64,000 bases of DNA from an uncultured Pelagibacteraceae bacterium (GTDB lineage Bacteria > Pseudomonadota > Alphaproteobacteria > Pelagibacterales > Pelagibacteraceae): NCBI GenBank assembly GCA_902543245.1, contig CACBXQ010000003.1, positions 1 to 64,000 on the forward strand, in the 5' to 3' direction. The stretch's first letter is position 1; each line of letters opens with the position of its first letter. The position numbers and the translations under genes are program-made. Positions 47,957 to 57,297 of this stretch are shown here, piece after piece. Under the pieces are notes generated by a model. The model ran no database searches, had not been told where the DNA came from, and was given only the letters and a program-made list of their open reading frames with translations.

Positions 47957-49654
47957 TTAGTAAAGTTTTTTAAAATTATTTATATATTTTTTAATTATTT
48001 TATATCTTTTTAACTTTAATGTTGGTGTTAACATTCCATTTTCAATTGTAAATTTTTCATTTGCAACAAAAAATTTCTTAATATTTTCGACTTTTGAAAG
48101 ATTTTTATTAATATTTTCTATTTCTTTTTGAATTTCATCTTTTGATAAAGAATAATTTTCATTTAGCACCAGTAAGGCAGACAAGTAAGGTTTATTATCT
48201 CCAAATACTATTGCTTGATCAATTTTATTGGAATTAATTATCTCATTTTCTATTTTGACTGGAGAAATATTATCCCCACCTGGGGTAATTATTATATCTT
48301 TCTTTCTATCTGTTATTTTTAGATACCCATCTGAAAAATAACCAATATCTCCGGTGTGTAGCCATTTGTTCTTTATAACTTCTTCAGTTTCCTCCTTTTT
48401 ATTCCAATACCCAAGCATCACATTTTCACCCTTAACTAGGATTTCTCCATCTTCAGCAATTTTTACCTCAACTCCTTTAAATGGAATTCCGACAGTTTCT
48501 ACTCTAATAGCATTAATAGGATTACAGCTAATTACAGGAGATGCTTCTGTAAGACCATAGCCTTGCAATGTAGGCAATCCAATTGCATTAAGAAATTCAC
48601 CTACATCTTTATCTAGCGCACCACCTCCTGAAACAAATGTTTTTAGATTGCCACCAAATTGATTTTTAATTTTTTTCCTAACTAGATACTCAAGAAAAAA
48701 ATCTACAATTTTTTCTACAAAACTTAATTTAATACCTCTTATTTTTTTAATTCCTAAGTCTAACATTTTATTAATTAAAATTTTTTTAAATCCCTGTGTT
48801 TTTGTAAAACTTGCATTTATTTTTTGATACAAGTTTTGATAAAATCTTGGTACGGCAGTCATAATCTGAGGCTTGCATTCATTCATGTTTTTAATTAATT
48901 TATCGATACTTTCAGCATAAAATATTTTTGCAGCGATACTTACTTGAACAAATTGTACTGTATGTTCATATGAATGAGATAATGGAAGCCATGTTAAAAA
49001 TCTTGTTCGTTTAGCAGTTATTGGTTTAAGTAAATCAAATGCTCCTTCACAATTATTTAATATACCACCGTGACTTAATACAACTCCTTTTGGATTCCCT
49101 TGTGTTCCAGAAGTATAAATAATACATGCAGGATCTTTTCTTTTTATATTTATTTTTGGTATTGATTTATCAACTTTGTCTAAATCAAAAAAAAGATGAT
49201 ACAAGCTTGTGTATTCATCAATATTTATATTTAATTTTTCAAAAGAAAAAATTGTTAAATTTAGACTCTTTTGTTTGATAATATTTTTAATTTTATCATA
49301 CTGTATTTGATTGGATACAACTACGATAGAGGGCTCACAATCTTCAATAATATATTCATAATCTTTTTCAGAATAAGTGGTGTATGTTGGTACAGTTATC
49401 AATTCAGATAACATTATTGCAAGATCTGCAATAAACCATTCTGGTCTGTTTTCTGAAATTAACAAACATCTTTGGCCCTTACTGCTATTTTTTTTTATCA
49501 ACTCAGAAAATTTTTTTATTGAAAGAAAAGTTGCTTCCCAAGAAAAAGAACTTTTCTTATCAGATAAAGACTGTAAAAATATATCTCTCTTTTCTTGAGA
49601 TTGATATTTTAAGAAGAATAAGTCTAGTAAATTTTCAAAATTATTAAAATTCAT
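47957..49654 (-). CDS. long-chain acyl-CoA synthetase (AMP-forming)
   Basis: The 565-residue protein is an ANL-family ligase of the bacterial FadD/FAA1 branch. The P-loop is ACIIYTSGTQGNPKGVVLSHGG (Gln replaces the usual second Thr of SGTTG), followed by GYGLTEASPVISCNP and WLHTGDIGYFSDGYLKITDRKKD. The C-terminal Lys is in MLTPTLKLKRYKI. Length and order fit fatty acid activation to acyl-CoA. Its ATG is only six bases from the CCA end of tRNA-Leu on the same strand, so the messenger RNA is probably released by tRNA 3' processing. A TA-rich gap of about 190 bases lies after its end. Confidence 0.87.
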   Translation of the reverse strand: MNFNNFENLLDLFFLKYQSQEKRDIFLQSLSDKKSSFSWEATFLSIKKFSELIKKNSSKGQRCLLISENRPEWFIADLAIMLSELITVPTYTTYSEKDYEYIIEDCEPSIVVVSNQIQYDKIKNIIKQKSLNLTIFSFEKLNINIDEYTSLYHLFFDLDKVDKSIPKINIKRKDPACIIYTSGTQGNPKGVVLSHGGILNNCEGAFDLLKPITAKRTRFLTWLPLSHSYEHTVQFVQVSIAAKIFYAESIDKLIKNMNECKPQIMTAVPRFYQNLYQKINASFTKTQGFKKILINKMLDLGIKKIRGIKLSFVEKIVDFFLEYLVRKKIKNQFGGNLKTFVSGGGALDKDVGEFLNAIGLPTLQGYGLTEASPVISCNPINAIRVETVGIPFKGVEVKIAEDGEILVKGENVMLGYWNKKEETEEVIKNKWLHTGDIGYFSDGYLKITDRKKDIIITPGGDNISPVKIENEIINSNKIDQAIVFGDNKPYLSALLVLNENYSLSKDEIQKEIENINKNLSKVENIKKFFVANEKFTIENGMLTPTLKLKRYKIIKKYINNFKKLY

Positions 49655-49660
49655 TTAAAT

Positions 49661-49747
49661 TGGTGGGCAAAGAGAGACTCGAACTCTCACAGCATTTCTA
49701 CCATTGGATTTTGAGTCCAACGCGTCTACCAGTTCCGCCATTCGCCC
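49661..49747 (-). tRNA. tRNA-Leu (CAA)
   Basis: The 87-base gene is a class II tRNA with acceptor stem GGGCGAA/TTTGCCC, discriminator A and encoded CCA. The anticodon stem TTGGA/TCCAA encloses CTCAAAA with anticodon CAA, reading UUG leucine codons. A long variable arm (TGGTAGAAATGCTG) and T-loop TTCGAGT are present. Its 3' end is six bases before the ATG of the acyl-CoA synthetase gene. Confidence 0.95.
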
Positions 49748-49807
49748 TTAAAAACATTCATTTAATTTTAATATAGTATAAGAAGAATAATTATAATAAA
49801 AGAAAAT

Positions 49808-50410
49808 ATGCTTAGAAAGCTTTATGATAAATCCTTAGAGATTGCTTCTAGCAAAAAATCAATTTCTTTTTTAGGATTTATATCCTTTATTGAAAGTTTT
49901 ATTTTTCCAATTCCACCTGATGTAATGATTATTCCAATGACAATAGCTAATAAAAAAAATTGGTTAAGAATTGCTACAGTTGCTACAATAGGTTCAGTCT
50001 GTGGTGCAATTGTAGGATATATAATTGGGTATATTTTTTTCAAAGAAATAGGACTTAAAATTTTCGAACTTTATGGGGTAGATAATGTGAGTTTTTTGAA
50101 AGATAAAGTTTCATCAGAGGGAGGAACAATTGCATGGATAACTTTATTAGCGATAGCTGGTTTTACTCCAGTACCATTTAAACTTTTAACTATCACTAGT
50201 GGATTTGTTCATTTTAATATATTTTATTTTATAATTATTTCAGCACTAACTAGAGGATCAAGATTTTTTATAGTTGCATTACTAATAAGATATTTTGGTG
50301 CAGCAATAAAAAAAGTAATTGAAAAGAGGCTACTTTTAGCGTCATTTATTTTTTCTATAATTATAGTCGTTGTTGCTTTATTACTTTATAATTATCTCAA
50401 AAATTTTTAA
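49808..50410 (+). CDS. YqaA-family (DedA/VTT) membrane protein
   Basis: The 200-residue protein fits the YqaA/DedA type of VTT-domain membrane proteins: FISFIESFIFPIPPDVMIIPM (about residues 22-42), the glycine-rich helix GSVCGAIVGYIIGYIFF, AGFTPVPFKLLTITSGFVHF and the C-terminal SALTRGSRFFIVALLIRYFG. The Pro and Arg residues in the latter two segments are the family's conserved points, linked to lipid flipping or proton-dependent transport. It leads yqaA-dsbB-coq7 with two-base spacing to dsbB. Confidence 0.87.
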   Translation: MLRKLYDKSLEIASSKKSISFLGFISFIESFIFPIPPDVMIIPMTIANKKNWLRIATVATIGSVCGAIVGYIIGYIFFKEIGLKIFELYGVDNVSFLKDKVSSEGGTIAWITLLAIAGFTPVPFKLLTITSGFVHFNIFYFIIISALTRGSRFFIVALLIRYFGAAIKKVIEKRLLLASFIFSIIIVVVALLLYNYLKNF

Positions 50411-50412
50411 TT

Positions 50413-50892
50413 ATGTTAAATAATTTAGATATTAAATTTTACTTTCTATTTATATTTTTTTTTTCATTATCAATTTTAATTGGAGCGCTTATAATTGAAT
50501 ATGTCTATGGTGCAGATCCCTGTAAATTATGTATATATGAAAGAATACCCTATCTATTATCAATATTTGTATGCTTTTTTGGGTATTATTTTAAAAATAA
50601 GAAAATTTTTCTAATTTTTTTAATAATGATTTTTATTGGGAGTGCTTTTTTATCTGGTTATCATTTTGGAATTGAAAAAGAAATTTTTGCAGAATTTTCT
50701 GGATGTATGAGTGAAGAGATTAGAAGTTTAGATAAAGATAAAATTTTAAACTCACTGCAACAAACAAATCCTGGGTGTAAAAACGTTAATTTTAGGATTC
50801 TTGGGTTTTCTCTTGCGACGATAAATTTTATTATTTCATTTGTTATAACCTTATTAAGTATTTATATATTTAAAAATGAAAAAAACAGATAA
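50413..50892 (+). CDS. dsbB: disulfide bond formation protein DsbB-like
   Basis: The 159-residue protein has four membrane helices and two periplasmic cysteine pairs: GADPCKLCIYERIPY (first CxxC, just after helix 1) and C...C in SGCMSEEI and NPGCKNV. This is the DsbB layout, which reoxidises DsbA by passing electrons to quinone. No dsbA is in the window. Its 3' end overlaps coq7 by 17 bases, coupling a quinone user to a ubiquinone-synthesis gene. Confidence 0.9.
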   Translation: MLNNLDIKFYFLFIFFFSLSILIGALIIEYVYGADPCKLCIYERIPYLLSIFVCFFGYYFKNKKIFLIFLIMIFIGSAFLSGYHFGIEKEIFAEFSGCMSEEIRSLDKDKILNSLQQTNPGCKNVNFRILGFSLATINFIISFVITLLSIYIFKNEKNR

Positions 50893-51409
50893 AAGAAAAA
50901 TAGAAGAGTTTATAAGAGTGGACCATGCAGGGGAAAGGGGCGCAATAAAAATATATGAGGGACAATTATTGGCATTAAATACAATTAAAAAAGACGAAAA
51001 TTTAAAAGAAATTATTCAAGAGATGAAATCACACGAGATAGAACATAGTAATTTCTTTGATAAAGAAATAAAAAAAAGAAATATAAAGCCAACAAAACTT
51101 TTACCTCTTTGGGATTTATTTGGTGTTGGATTAGGTTTTGGTACCACTTTGCTCGGAAAAAGGGCTGCTATGCTTTGTACAGCCTCTGTTGAAGAAGTGA
51201 TACAAGAACATTATGCTAATCAATTAACTCAATTGGAGGAAGATGAAATTTACTTAAAGAAAAAAATTAGTAAATTTAGGGAAGAAGAAATTATGCACAA
51301 AGATATTGCTTATGATGAAGGTGCAACTAAAAATGGTCCATATTTATTATTAGATAAAATAATTAAAACAGGCTCCAGGATAGCAATTAAAATTTCAGAA
51401 AAAATTTAA
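50876..51409 (+). CDS. coq7: demethoxyubiquinone hydroxylase (Coq7 type)
   Basis: The 177-residue di-iron monooxygenase catalyses a late ring hydroxylation of ubiquinone. Ligands lie in VDHAGERGAIKIYEGQ (Glu20), MKSHEIEHSNFFDKE (Glu and His), SVEEVIQEHYANQL (Glu) and EEEIMHKDIAYDEGA (Glu and His), matching the two-repeat ferritin-like core. It overlaps dsbB by 17 bases and abuts the convergent HNH gene. ubiE and ubiB of the same pathway lie at 60200-62475. Confidence 0.94.
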   Translation: MKKTDKRKIEEFIRVDHAGERGAIKIYEGQLLALNTIKKDENLKEIIQEMKSHEIEHSNFFDKEIKKRNIKPTKLLPLWDLFGVGLGFGTTLLGKRAAMLCTASVEEVIQEHYANQLTQLEEDEIYLKKKISKFREEEIMHKDIAYDEGATKNGPYLLLDKIIKTGSRIAIKISEKI

Positions 51410-51976
51410 TTAAGGCTCTAACTCTACATCCCAATACAAATAGTCCATCCAACTCTTATGTAAAAAATTTGGAGGAAAATTTTTACCATTTTTATGTAGA
51501 TCCTCAGTTGTTGGACGATAAGGCATATTAAATATTTCCATGCCTGAATTTTTTAAAAGTCTACCTCCCTTTTTAACATTACAACTTGAACAAGCAGTTA
51601 CAACGTTATCCCAATTTGTTTTTCCACCTTTTGACCTTGGAAGTAAATGATCAAATGTTAATTCTTTACTACTGCCGCAATATTGGCATGAGAATTTATC
51701 TCTTAAGAAAACATTAAATCTTGTAAAATTTGGATCAGATTGTGGTCTGATATAATTCTTTAAAGCTATTACACTTGGTAACTTCATACTAAATGATGGA
51801 CTTCTTATAACGCGATCATAATTATTTATTATCACTACTCTATCCAAGAAAACAGATTTTATTGAATCTTGCCAGCTCCAAAGTGATAATGGATAATAAC
51901 TTAATGGTCTATAATCTGCATTTAAAACTAATGCAGGACATTTTTCTAATGATAAGTTTTGTTCAGCAAAATTCAT
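51410..51976 (-). CDS. HNH endonuclease family protein
   Basis: The 188-residue protein contains an HNH nuclease domain with two CxxC zinc pairs: CQYCGSSKELTFDHLLPRSKG and CSSCNVKKGGRLL, with the catalytic His in DHLLPRSKGGKTNWDN. The N-terminal part (ALVLNADYRPLSYYPLSLWSWQDS) is seen in the small HNH proteins widespread in alphaproteobacteria, which are not part of known mobile elements. The DNA target is unknown. It abuts convergent coq7. Confidence 0.87.
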   Translation of the reverse strand: MNFAEQNLSLEKCPALVLNADYRPLSYYPLSLWSWQDSIKSVFLDRVVIINNYDRVIRSPSFSMKLPSVIALKNYIRPQSDPNFTRFNVFLRDKFSCQYCGSSKELTFDHLLPRSKGGKTNWDNVVTACSSCNVKKGGRLLKNSGMEIFNMPYRPTTEDLHKNGKNFPPNFLHKSWMDYLYWDVELEP

Positions 51977-52036
51977 ACAAAATTTTAACGTAAATAATTC
52001 ATATAATCAATATGTAACATTTGGTATGTTTTGATT

Positions 52037-52696
52037 TTATAAATTATTTAAATTTTTTTTTAAGAATCTTATTGTAGAACTTATGGCTTCAGCTGGTATT
52101 GAATGTTCACAATTCTGTAACAAATTTGTCTCAACTTCAATTTTTTTTCTTTGTAAAAAATCTTTTGCTGCTAGTAAATTACTTGGATGAACAATTGTAT
52201 CTAATTCACCATGAAAAAGTAGAACTTTTGGTTTAGAGCTTATTCTTTTTGATAGATTTTCTGGATCTAGTATCTTGCCAGAATATCCAACAATAGAATT
52301 AAACTTTTCCTCACTTGTCAATCCAACACTCAAAGACATCATACAACCCTGACTAAAACCAGACAAACATATTTTTGTTAATGGTACTCGATAATGCAAT
52401 GAAATCTCAGAAATATATTTTTTAATTAGTATTTCTGATTTAATAGACTCATTTAATATATAATCTTTATCATCTGTTGATAGATCAAACCATTGAAACC
52501 CTGAGAGATTTATAGAGCAATTTTGATTTGCGTCTGGGCATAAAAAAACAGTTTTTTTAACATGTCTCCTCATATTTAAAGCTAAAGAGCTGATGTCTTT
52601 ACCGTCTCCACCATATCCATGCAGCAAAACCAGTATATTTTCAATTTTCCCATTTTCTTCAGGTTCAATTATTGTGGTATTTAAACTAAATGACAT
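52037..52696 (-). CDS. carboxylesterase/phospholipase-type alpha/beta hydrolase
   Basis: The 219-residue protein is of the YpfH/carboxylesterase II type: LLHGYGGDGKDI (oxyanion hole, about residues 23-34), GFSQGCMMSL (GxSxG nucleophile), HGELDTIVHPSN (Asp) and NCEHSIPAEAIS (His), forming a complete triad. These enzymes cleave short-chain or lysophospholipid esters. It stands alone and is divergent from argH. Confidence 0.87.
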   Translation of the reverse strand: MSFSLNTTIIEPEENGKIENILVLLHGYGGDGKDISSLALNMRRHVKKTVFLCPDANQNCSINLSGFQWFDLSTDDKDYILNESIKSEILIKKYISEISLHYRVPLTKICLSGFSQGCMMSLSVGLTSEEKFNSIVGYSGKILDPENLSKRISSKPKVLLFHGELDTIVHPSNLLAAKDFLQRKKIEVETNLLQNCEHSIPAEAISSTIRFLKKNLNNL

Positions 52697-52752
52697 AGTT
52701 TGATTATTTTATTATAAACAATTCTTAAAGTATTAATTGAACTTTTTTTATC

Positions 52753-54144
52753 ATGGTAAAAAATAAAAACAATAAAGCATTTTGGGGAACAAGAATAAAG
52801 AAAACTTCATCTTTATTTCAAGAAATTGGAAATTCTATTGATATAGATAAAAGACTTTTTATTGAAGATATTAGAGGTTCTGAAGCTCATGTACAAATGC
52901 TTTCTAAACAAAAAATCATATCAAAAAAAATTAAAAAAAATATTATTAATGGACTAAAAAAAATCAAAAATGAAATTTTAAGAAAAAAATTTGTATTCAA
53001 TAAAAAATACGAAGATATACACATGAATATTGAAAATAGACTTGAACAACTAATAGGTAATGATGCAGGTTACATACACACTGGAAGATCTAGAAATGAT
53101 CAAGTAATCACAGATTTTAAATTATGGATTAAGTCATCAAGTAATGATTTAGATTTAAAATTATCAAAATTAATTAAAACTATATTAAAACTGGCGAATA
53201 AAAATATATATACAATCATGCCTGGTTTTACACATCTAAAAAATGCTCAACCAGTTTCCCTTGCACATTATCTTTTAGCCTATGTAGAAATGTTTCAAAG
53301 AGATAAAGGAAGATATAAAAAAAACCTTGAAAGCCTTAATGAAAATCCATTAGGAGTTGCGGCATTAACAGGAACATCCTTTAATATAGATAGAAATTAT
53401 ACATCAAAAAAATTAGGATTTAAAAAACCTACAAGAAATTCTATTGACACAGTGTCTGACCGTGATTTTGTTTTGGACTTTTTATATACATCTTCTGTCT
53501 GCTCTTTGCATATATCAAGAATCTCCGAAGAATTAATAATTTGGAATTCCGATGGCTTTAATATGATTGAAATGTCAGATAAAATAGTAACTGGATCTTC
53601 GATAATGCCTCAAAAGAAAAATCCAGATCCATTAGAATTTTTAAGAGGTAAAACAGGCAACGCATATGGAAACCTTTTCTCAATGTTAACTATCCTTAAA
53701 GGGCTCCCTCTCTCATATTTTAAAGATTTACAAGATGATAAAGAAATAGTCTTTAGATCTTATGATAGCTTGAGTACTTGCATTTTACTCCTTGATGAAG
53801 TGTTAAAAAATATAAAACCTAAAAAAGATAAAATGATTTCTCTAGCAAAAAAAGGCTTTATTACATCTACTGATCTTGCTGATTATCTAGTCAAAAATTA
53901 TAAAATAAATTTTAGACTTGCTTATAAAATAACTGCAAGAATAGTCAATTATGCTGAAAAAAATAATAAAAAGTTAGATAAATTAAATTTAGATGAATTA
54001 AAAAAATTTTATTCAAAAATAGATAATAAAATTTTTAAGATTTTATCACTTGAAAATTCTATTAATTCAAAGAAATCTTTTGGAGGAACGTCGTTTAATA
54101 ATATAAAAAAAATGATAAAAAAATATTATAGGGTTTATAAATGA
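52753..54144 (+). CDS. argH: argininosuccinate lyase
   Basis: The 463-residue protein matches ArgH of the fumarase/aspartase superfamily, which splits argininosuccinate into arginine and fumarate. The signature GSSIMPQKKNPDPLEFLRGKTG (catalytic Ser loop) is exact to the family, with HTGRSRNDQV and GFTHLKNAQPVSLAHYLLAY as the other conserved regions. A small lipoprotein gene overlaps its stop (ATGA) and lysA follows. Confidence 0.96.
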   Translation: MVKNKNNKAFWGTRIKKTSSLFQEIGNSIDIDKRLFIEDIRGSEAHVQMLSKQKIISKKIKKNIINGLKKIKNEILRKKFVFNKKYEDIHMNIENRLEQLIGNDAGYIHTGRSRNDQVITDFKLWIKSSSNDLDLKLSKLIKTILKLANKNIYTIMPGFTHLKNAQPVSLAHYLLAYVEMFQRDKGRYKKNLESLNENPLGVAALTGTSFNIDRNYTSKKLGFKKPTRNSIDTVSDRDFVLDFLYTSSVCSLHISRISEELIIWNSDGFNMIEMSDKIVTGSSIMPQKKNPDPLEFLRGKTGNAYGNLFSMLTILKGLPLSYFKDLQDDKEIVFRSYDSLSTCILLLDEVLKNIKPKKDKMISLAKKGFITSTDLADYLVKNYKINFRLAYKITARIVNYAEKNNKKLDKLNLDELKKFYSKIDNKIFKILSLENSINSKKSFGGTSFNNIKKMIKKYYRVYK

Positions 54145-54254
54145 TAAAAAAAATACTGATTTTGTTGACAATTTTATTTATTTTTGCATCTTGCGGAAAA
54201 AAAGGAGATCCCAAGTATGTGCCTGAAAGCGACGACAAAACATTAAGTAATTAA
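54141..54254 (+). CDS. LptM/YifL-like small lipoprotein
   Basis: A 37-residue frame begins MIKKILILLTILFIFASCGKKG, a signal peptide with lipobox FASC, followed by GDPKYVPESDDKT. The CGKKGDP start of the mature part is the mark of the small lipoprotein found before lysA in many proteobacteria (LptM/YifL in enterobacteria, where it helps LptD mature). It overlaps argH by four bases and lies nine bases before lysA, as in that conserved order. Confidence 0.78.
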   Translation: MIKKILILLTILFIFASCGKKGDPKYVPESDDKTLSN

Positions 54255-54263
54255 AAAATTAAA

Positions 54264-55478
54264 ATGAAATACATAAATAATAAGCTTACAATTGATGGAA
54301 TATCACTAGATTCGCTTGTTAAAAGGTATGGAACTCCATTGTATTGCTATTCTCATAATGAATTGAGAACAAATATAATTAATTTTAAAAATAACTTTAA
54401 GGGAATAAATCCATTAATTTGTTTTTCTGTTAAGTCTAATTCCAACAAAAAGATTCTTAGCGAAATTAAAAAATTTAACATTGGTGCTGACGTGGTCTCA
54501 AAAGGAGAATTAGTGAAAGCATTAAAGTCTGGAATTAAACCACAAAAAATTGTTTTTTCTGGTGTTGGCAAGACACCTCCAGAGCTTAAGTATGCTATTG
54601 AGAAAAATATATTATTAATTAACGTTGAGTCTAAGAGTGAACTTTTGTTAATTAATAAAATTGCAAAATTAAAAAAAAAAGTAGTAAATGTTGGAATTAG
54701 ATTAAATCCAGACACAGATGCTAAAACAATTAAGAAAATATCTACTGGGAATATAGAAAATAAATTTGGTGTAAATGAAAAAGAATTCTTAAAATTAATC
54801 GAATTTTCAAAACTTTCAAAAAATTTAAATGTTAAATGTTTAAGTGTACATATAGGAAGTCAGATTCTAGATTATAGACCATACAAAAAAATGTTGGGTG
54901 TAATAAATAAAGTAATAAAAAAAAGTAATTATAAATTTGAATTTATTGATTTGGGTGGTGGCATGGGCATACAATATGAAAAAAATAGTAAAAAGCTAAA
55001 CTATAAAATTTATAATAATTTAATTAAGAAATTTTTAAAAAACTATGACTCAAAAATAATTTTTGAGCCAGGAAGATCAATAATTGGCAGTGTAGGATCA
55101 TTAATAAGTAAAATCACTTACATTAAAAAAACAAAAAATAAAATTTTTGTAATCCTAGACTGTGCAATGAATGATTTTTTAAGACCAGCCTTATATGGAG
55201 CAAAGCATGAAATTTTACCAACAGTTAAAAATAGCAAAAAAATAAAAAAAACTACTGAGTTTGTTGGGCCTATATGTGAAACAACGGATACATTTTTAAA
55301 ATTAAGTAAATTTCAGTCAATTAAGGAAGGTGATAATATTGTAATACTTAATACAGGAGCGTATGGCATGTCTCTAAGTTCAAACTACAATGTAAGACCT
55401 ATGCCAATAGAAATACTTATAAAAAATAGAAAAAGTTCAGTAATTCTTAAAAGGCAAAAACTAAATGAAATTACTTAA
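54264..55478 (+). CDS. lysA: diaminopimelate decarboxylase
   Basis: The 404-residue protein is a fold-III PLP enzyme of the usual LysA length, making lysine from meso-diaminopimelate. The PLP Lys57 lies in ICFSVKSNSNKKIL, with SVHIGSQILD, DLGGGMGIQY (PLP phosphate binding), FEPGRSIIG and the C-terminal GPICETTDTF and NTGAYGMSLSSNYNVRP. It completes the lysine route begun by dapD-dapE at 4.4-6.4 kb. It follows the lipoprotein by nine bases and precedes plsC by 11. Confidence 0.95.
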   Translation: MKYINNKLTIDGISLDSLVKRYGTPLYCYSHNELRTNIINFKNNFKGINPLICFSVKSNSNKKILSEIKKFNIGADVVSKGELVKALKSGIKPQKIVFSGVGKTPPELKYAIEKNILLINVESKSELLLINKIAKLKKKVVNVGIRLNPDTDAKTIKKISTGNIENKFGVNEKEFLKLIEFSKLSKNLNVKCLSVHIGSQILDYRPYKKMLGVINKVIKKSNYKFEFIDLGGGMGIQYEKNSKKLNYKIYNNLIKKFLKNYDSKIIFEPGRSIIGSVGSLISKITYIKKTKNKIFVILDCAMNDFLRPALYGAKHEILPTVKNSKKIKKTTEFVGPICETTDTFLKLSKFQSIKEGDNIVILNTGAYGMSLSSNYNVRPMPIEILIKNRKSSVILKRQKLNEIT

Positions 55479-55489
55479 TTTAAATATTA

Positions 55490-56191
55490 ATGATAAGAAG
55501 CCTTTTATTTAAAATTTTTTTTTTCTTAGGAATTATTATTATATCAATAATATACTTGCCCTCATTGTTTATGAAAGAGAAAGTGGTTATTTCTGGGGGT
55601 AAACTAATGGGTTACTGGTGTGCTCTCTGTCTAAAACTTTTTCTTTCAACTGATATCAGGATTTTAGGTGAAGAAAATATAATAACACAAAAAAAATTTT
55701 TTATTGCGTGTTCCCATCAATCAATATTTGAAACCTTTTTTTTGCAGACAATTTTTAACGGTCCAGTTTTCATTCTTAAAAAGGAACTAATAAAAATACC
55801 AATATTTGGAAATTATTTAAAGAAGATTGGAGCTATATCAATAGAAAGAAATAAGACTACAAAAGAAAATTTAGGTTTTACTGAAAAAATATATAAAATT
55901 AGCAATGATACGGATAGACCTGTATTAATTTTTCCACAAGGGACTAGAACTAAGCCAGGAGAATTTGTTCAATTTAAAAAAGGTGTAGGCAGAATTTACA
56001 ATGAGCTTAATATAAAATGTCAACCTATAGCTATAAATTCAGGTAATGTTTGGCCAAAAGATGGTCAACTAAAAGCAGATAAAACAATCACTGTATCAAT
56101 ACTTCCTGGTATAAATGAAGGTCTTGAAAAAGATATTTTTTTAGATCTTTTAGAAAAAGAAATTTATAATGAGCTTAATAAATTAAATTAG
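55490..56191 (+). CDS. plsC: 1-acyl-sn-glycerol-3-phosphate acyltransferase
   Basis: The 233-residue protein has one N-terminal membrane helix (about residues 7-26) and a PlsC-type acyltransferase domain. The catalytic motif is SHQSIFETFF; many alphaproteobacterial members have HQSxxET in place of HX4D. The acceptor-binding FPQGTRTKPGEFVQFKKGVG is also present. It makes phosphatidic acid for membrane lipids. It lies 11 bases after lysA and overlaps convergent dnaN by four bases. Confidence 0.9.
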   Translation: MIRSLLFKIFFFLGIIIISIIYLPSLFMKEKVVISGGKLMGYWCALCLKLFLSTDIRILGEENIITQKKFFIACSHQSIFETFFLQTIFNGPVFILKKELIKIPIFGNYLKKIGAISIERNKTTKENLGFTEKIYKISNDTDRPVLIFPQGTRTKPGEFVQFKKGVGRIYNELNIKCQPIAINSGNVWPKDGQLKADKTITVSILPGINEGLEKDIFLDLLEKEIYNELNKLN

Positions 56192-57297
56192 CCTTTCATT
56201 GGCATAACGACATAAATACTATCAAAATCTCCCGGATCTTTAATTAAAGCCGGAGAACCCATGTCATTTAAAAAAATCTCGATTTTATCTCCATCAATTT
56301 GAGATGCTACATCAATTAAATATTTTGAATTAAAACTTATATCCAATTCATGATCAAAATTAACATTTAATGTTTCTGTACCGTCTCCACTATTAGCATT
56401 AATAACCGACAGATTTAATTTATCTTTAATTAAATTAAATTTCACTCCATCTTTTTTGTCTAGAGAAACGGAAGCCACACGATCAACTGAATTTAAAAAT
56501 AGCTTTAAATCTATTTCTAGTTTTTTTTGATTATTTTTCGGAATAACTTGGATATAATTCGGGAATTTACCATCAATTAATTTTGAAATTAATATACTAT
56601 CATCTAACTCAAATTTTATTTTAGATTTCAGATTTGATACTACTACATCTGAATCATAATCCTCTAAAAGCGAACACAATTGAAAAATAGTTTTTTTGGG
56701 TAATATTATAGGTTCAAAATTTATCTTACCTTCAAGTTGAACTTTTGAAATCGACATTCTATGACTATCAGTTGCAGCAGCAGTTAAAAAAAATTTATCA
56801 TCAATTTGAGTTTGGTGAAAAAATATTCCACTCAAATAATGCCTTGTCTCATCATTCGAAACAGAAAATTTACATTTATTCAAAAGCTTTAGCAAGATTT
56901 TGGATTTAATTATGAATTTATTTTCATTAAAGTCTCCATCAGTAATTGGAAATTCACTTGGGTCAATAACATTCAAATTAAATTTTGACTTATCGCATTC
57001 TAATTGAAGCTTGCTATTATTCATTGAAAAATTGATTTTTTGTCCTGAAGATAACTTTCTAATAATATCATACATTATAGATGATGTTGTCGTTGTTTTA
57101 CCTTCTTCCTGAATTTCTATATTATCAATTTTATGAATAAATATTAAATCTAGATCTGTTGCAGTAATTGTAAGTCTTGAGTTGCTGACATCCAAAAGAA
57201 TATTTGATAAAATAGGAAGAGTGCTCCTTTTTTCAATCACACCCTGACAATAATTTAAGGATTTTTGTAATTCTATTTGATTAGCACTAAATTTCAT
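56188..57297 (-). CDS. dnaN: DNA polymerase III beta subunit (sliding clamp)
   Basis: From ATG 57297 the product has 369 residues, the normal clamp length. An in-frame ATG at 57336 adds 13 residues that lie within dnaA and do not fit the family. MKFSANQIELQKSLNY, STLPILSNILL and the TATDLDL pattern mark domain 1, and the C-terminus ends YVVMPMKG like other clamps. The dimer tethers polymerase III to DNA. It overlaps the end of dnaA by 11 bases, giving the dnaA-dnaN order. recF does not follow; convergent plsC does. Confidence 0.96.
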   Translation of the reverse strand: MKFSANQIELQKSLNYCQGVIEKRSTLPILSNILLDVSNSRLTITATDLDLIFIHKIDNIEIQEEGKTTTTSSIMYDIIRKLSSGQKINFSMNNSKLQLECDKSKFNLNVIDPSEFPITDGDFNENKFIIKSKILLKLLNKCKFSVSNDETRHYLSGIFFHQTQIDDKFFLTAAATDSHRMSISKVQLEGKINFEPIILPKKTIFQLCSLLEDYDSDVVVSNLKSKIKFELDDSILISKLIDGKFPNYIQVIPKNNQKKLEIDLKLFLNSVDRVASVSLDKKDGVKFNLIKDKLNLSVINANSGDGTETLNVNFDHELDISFNSKYLIDVASQIDGDKIEIFLNDMGSPALIKDPGDFDSIYVVMPMKG

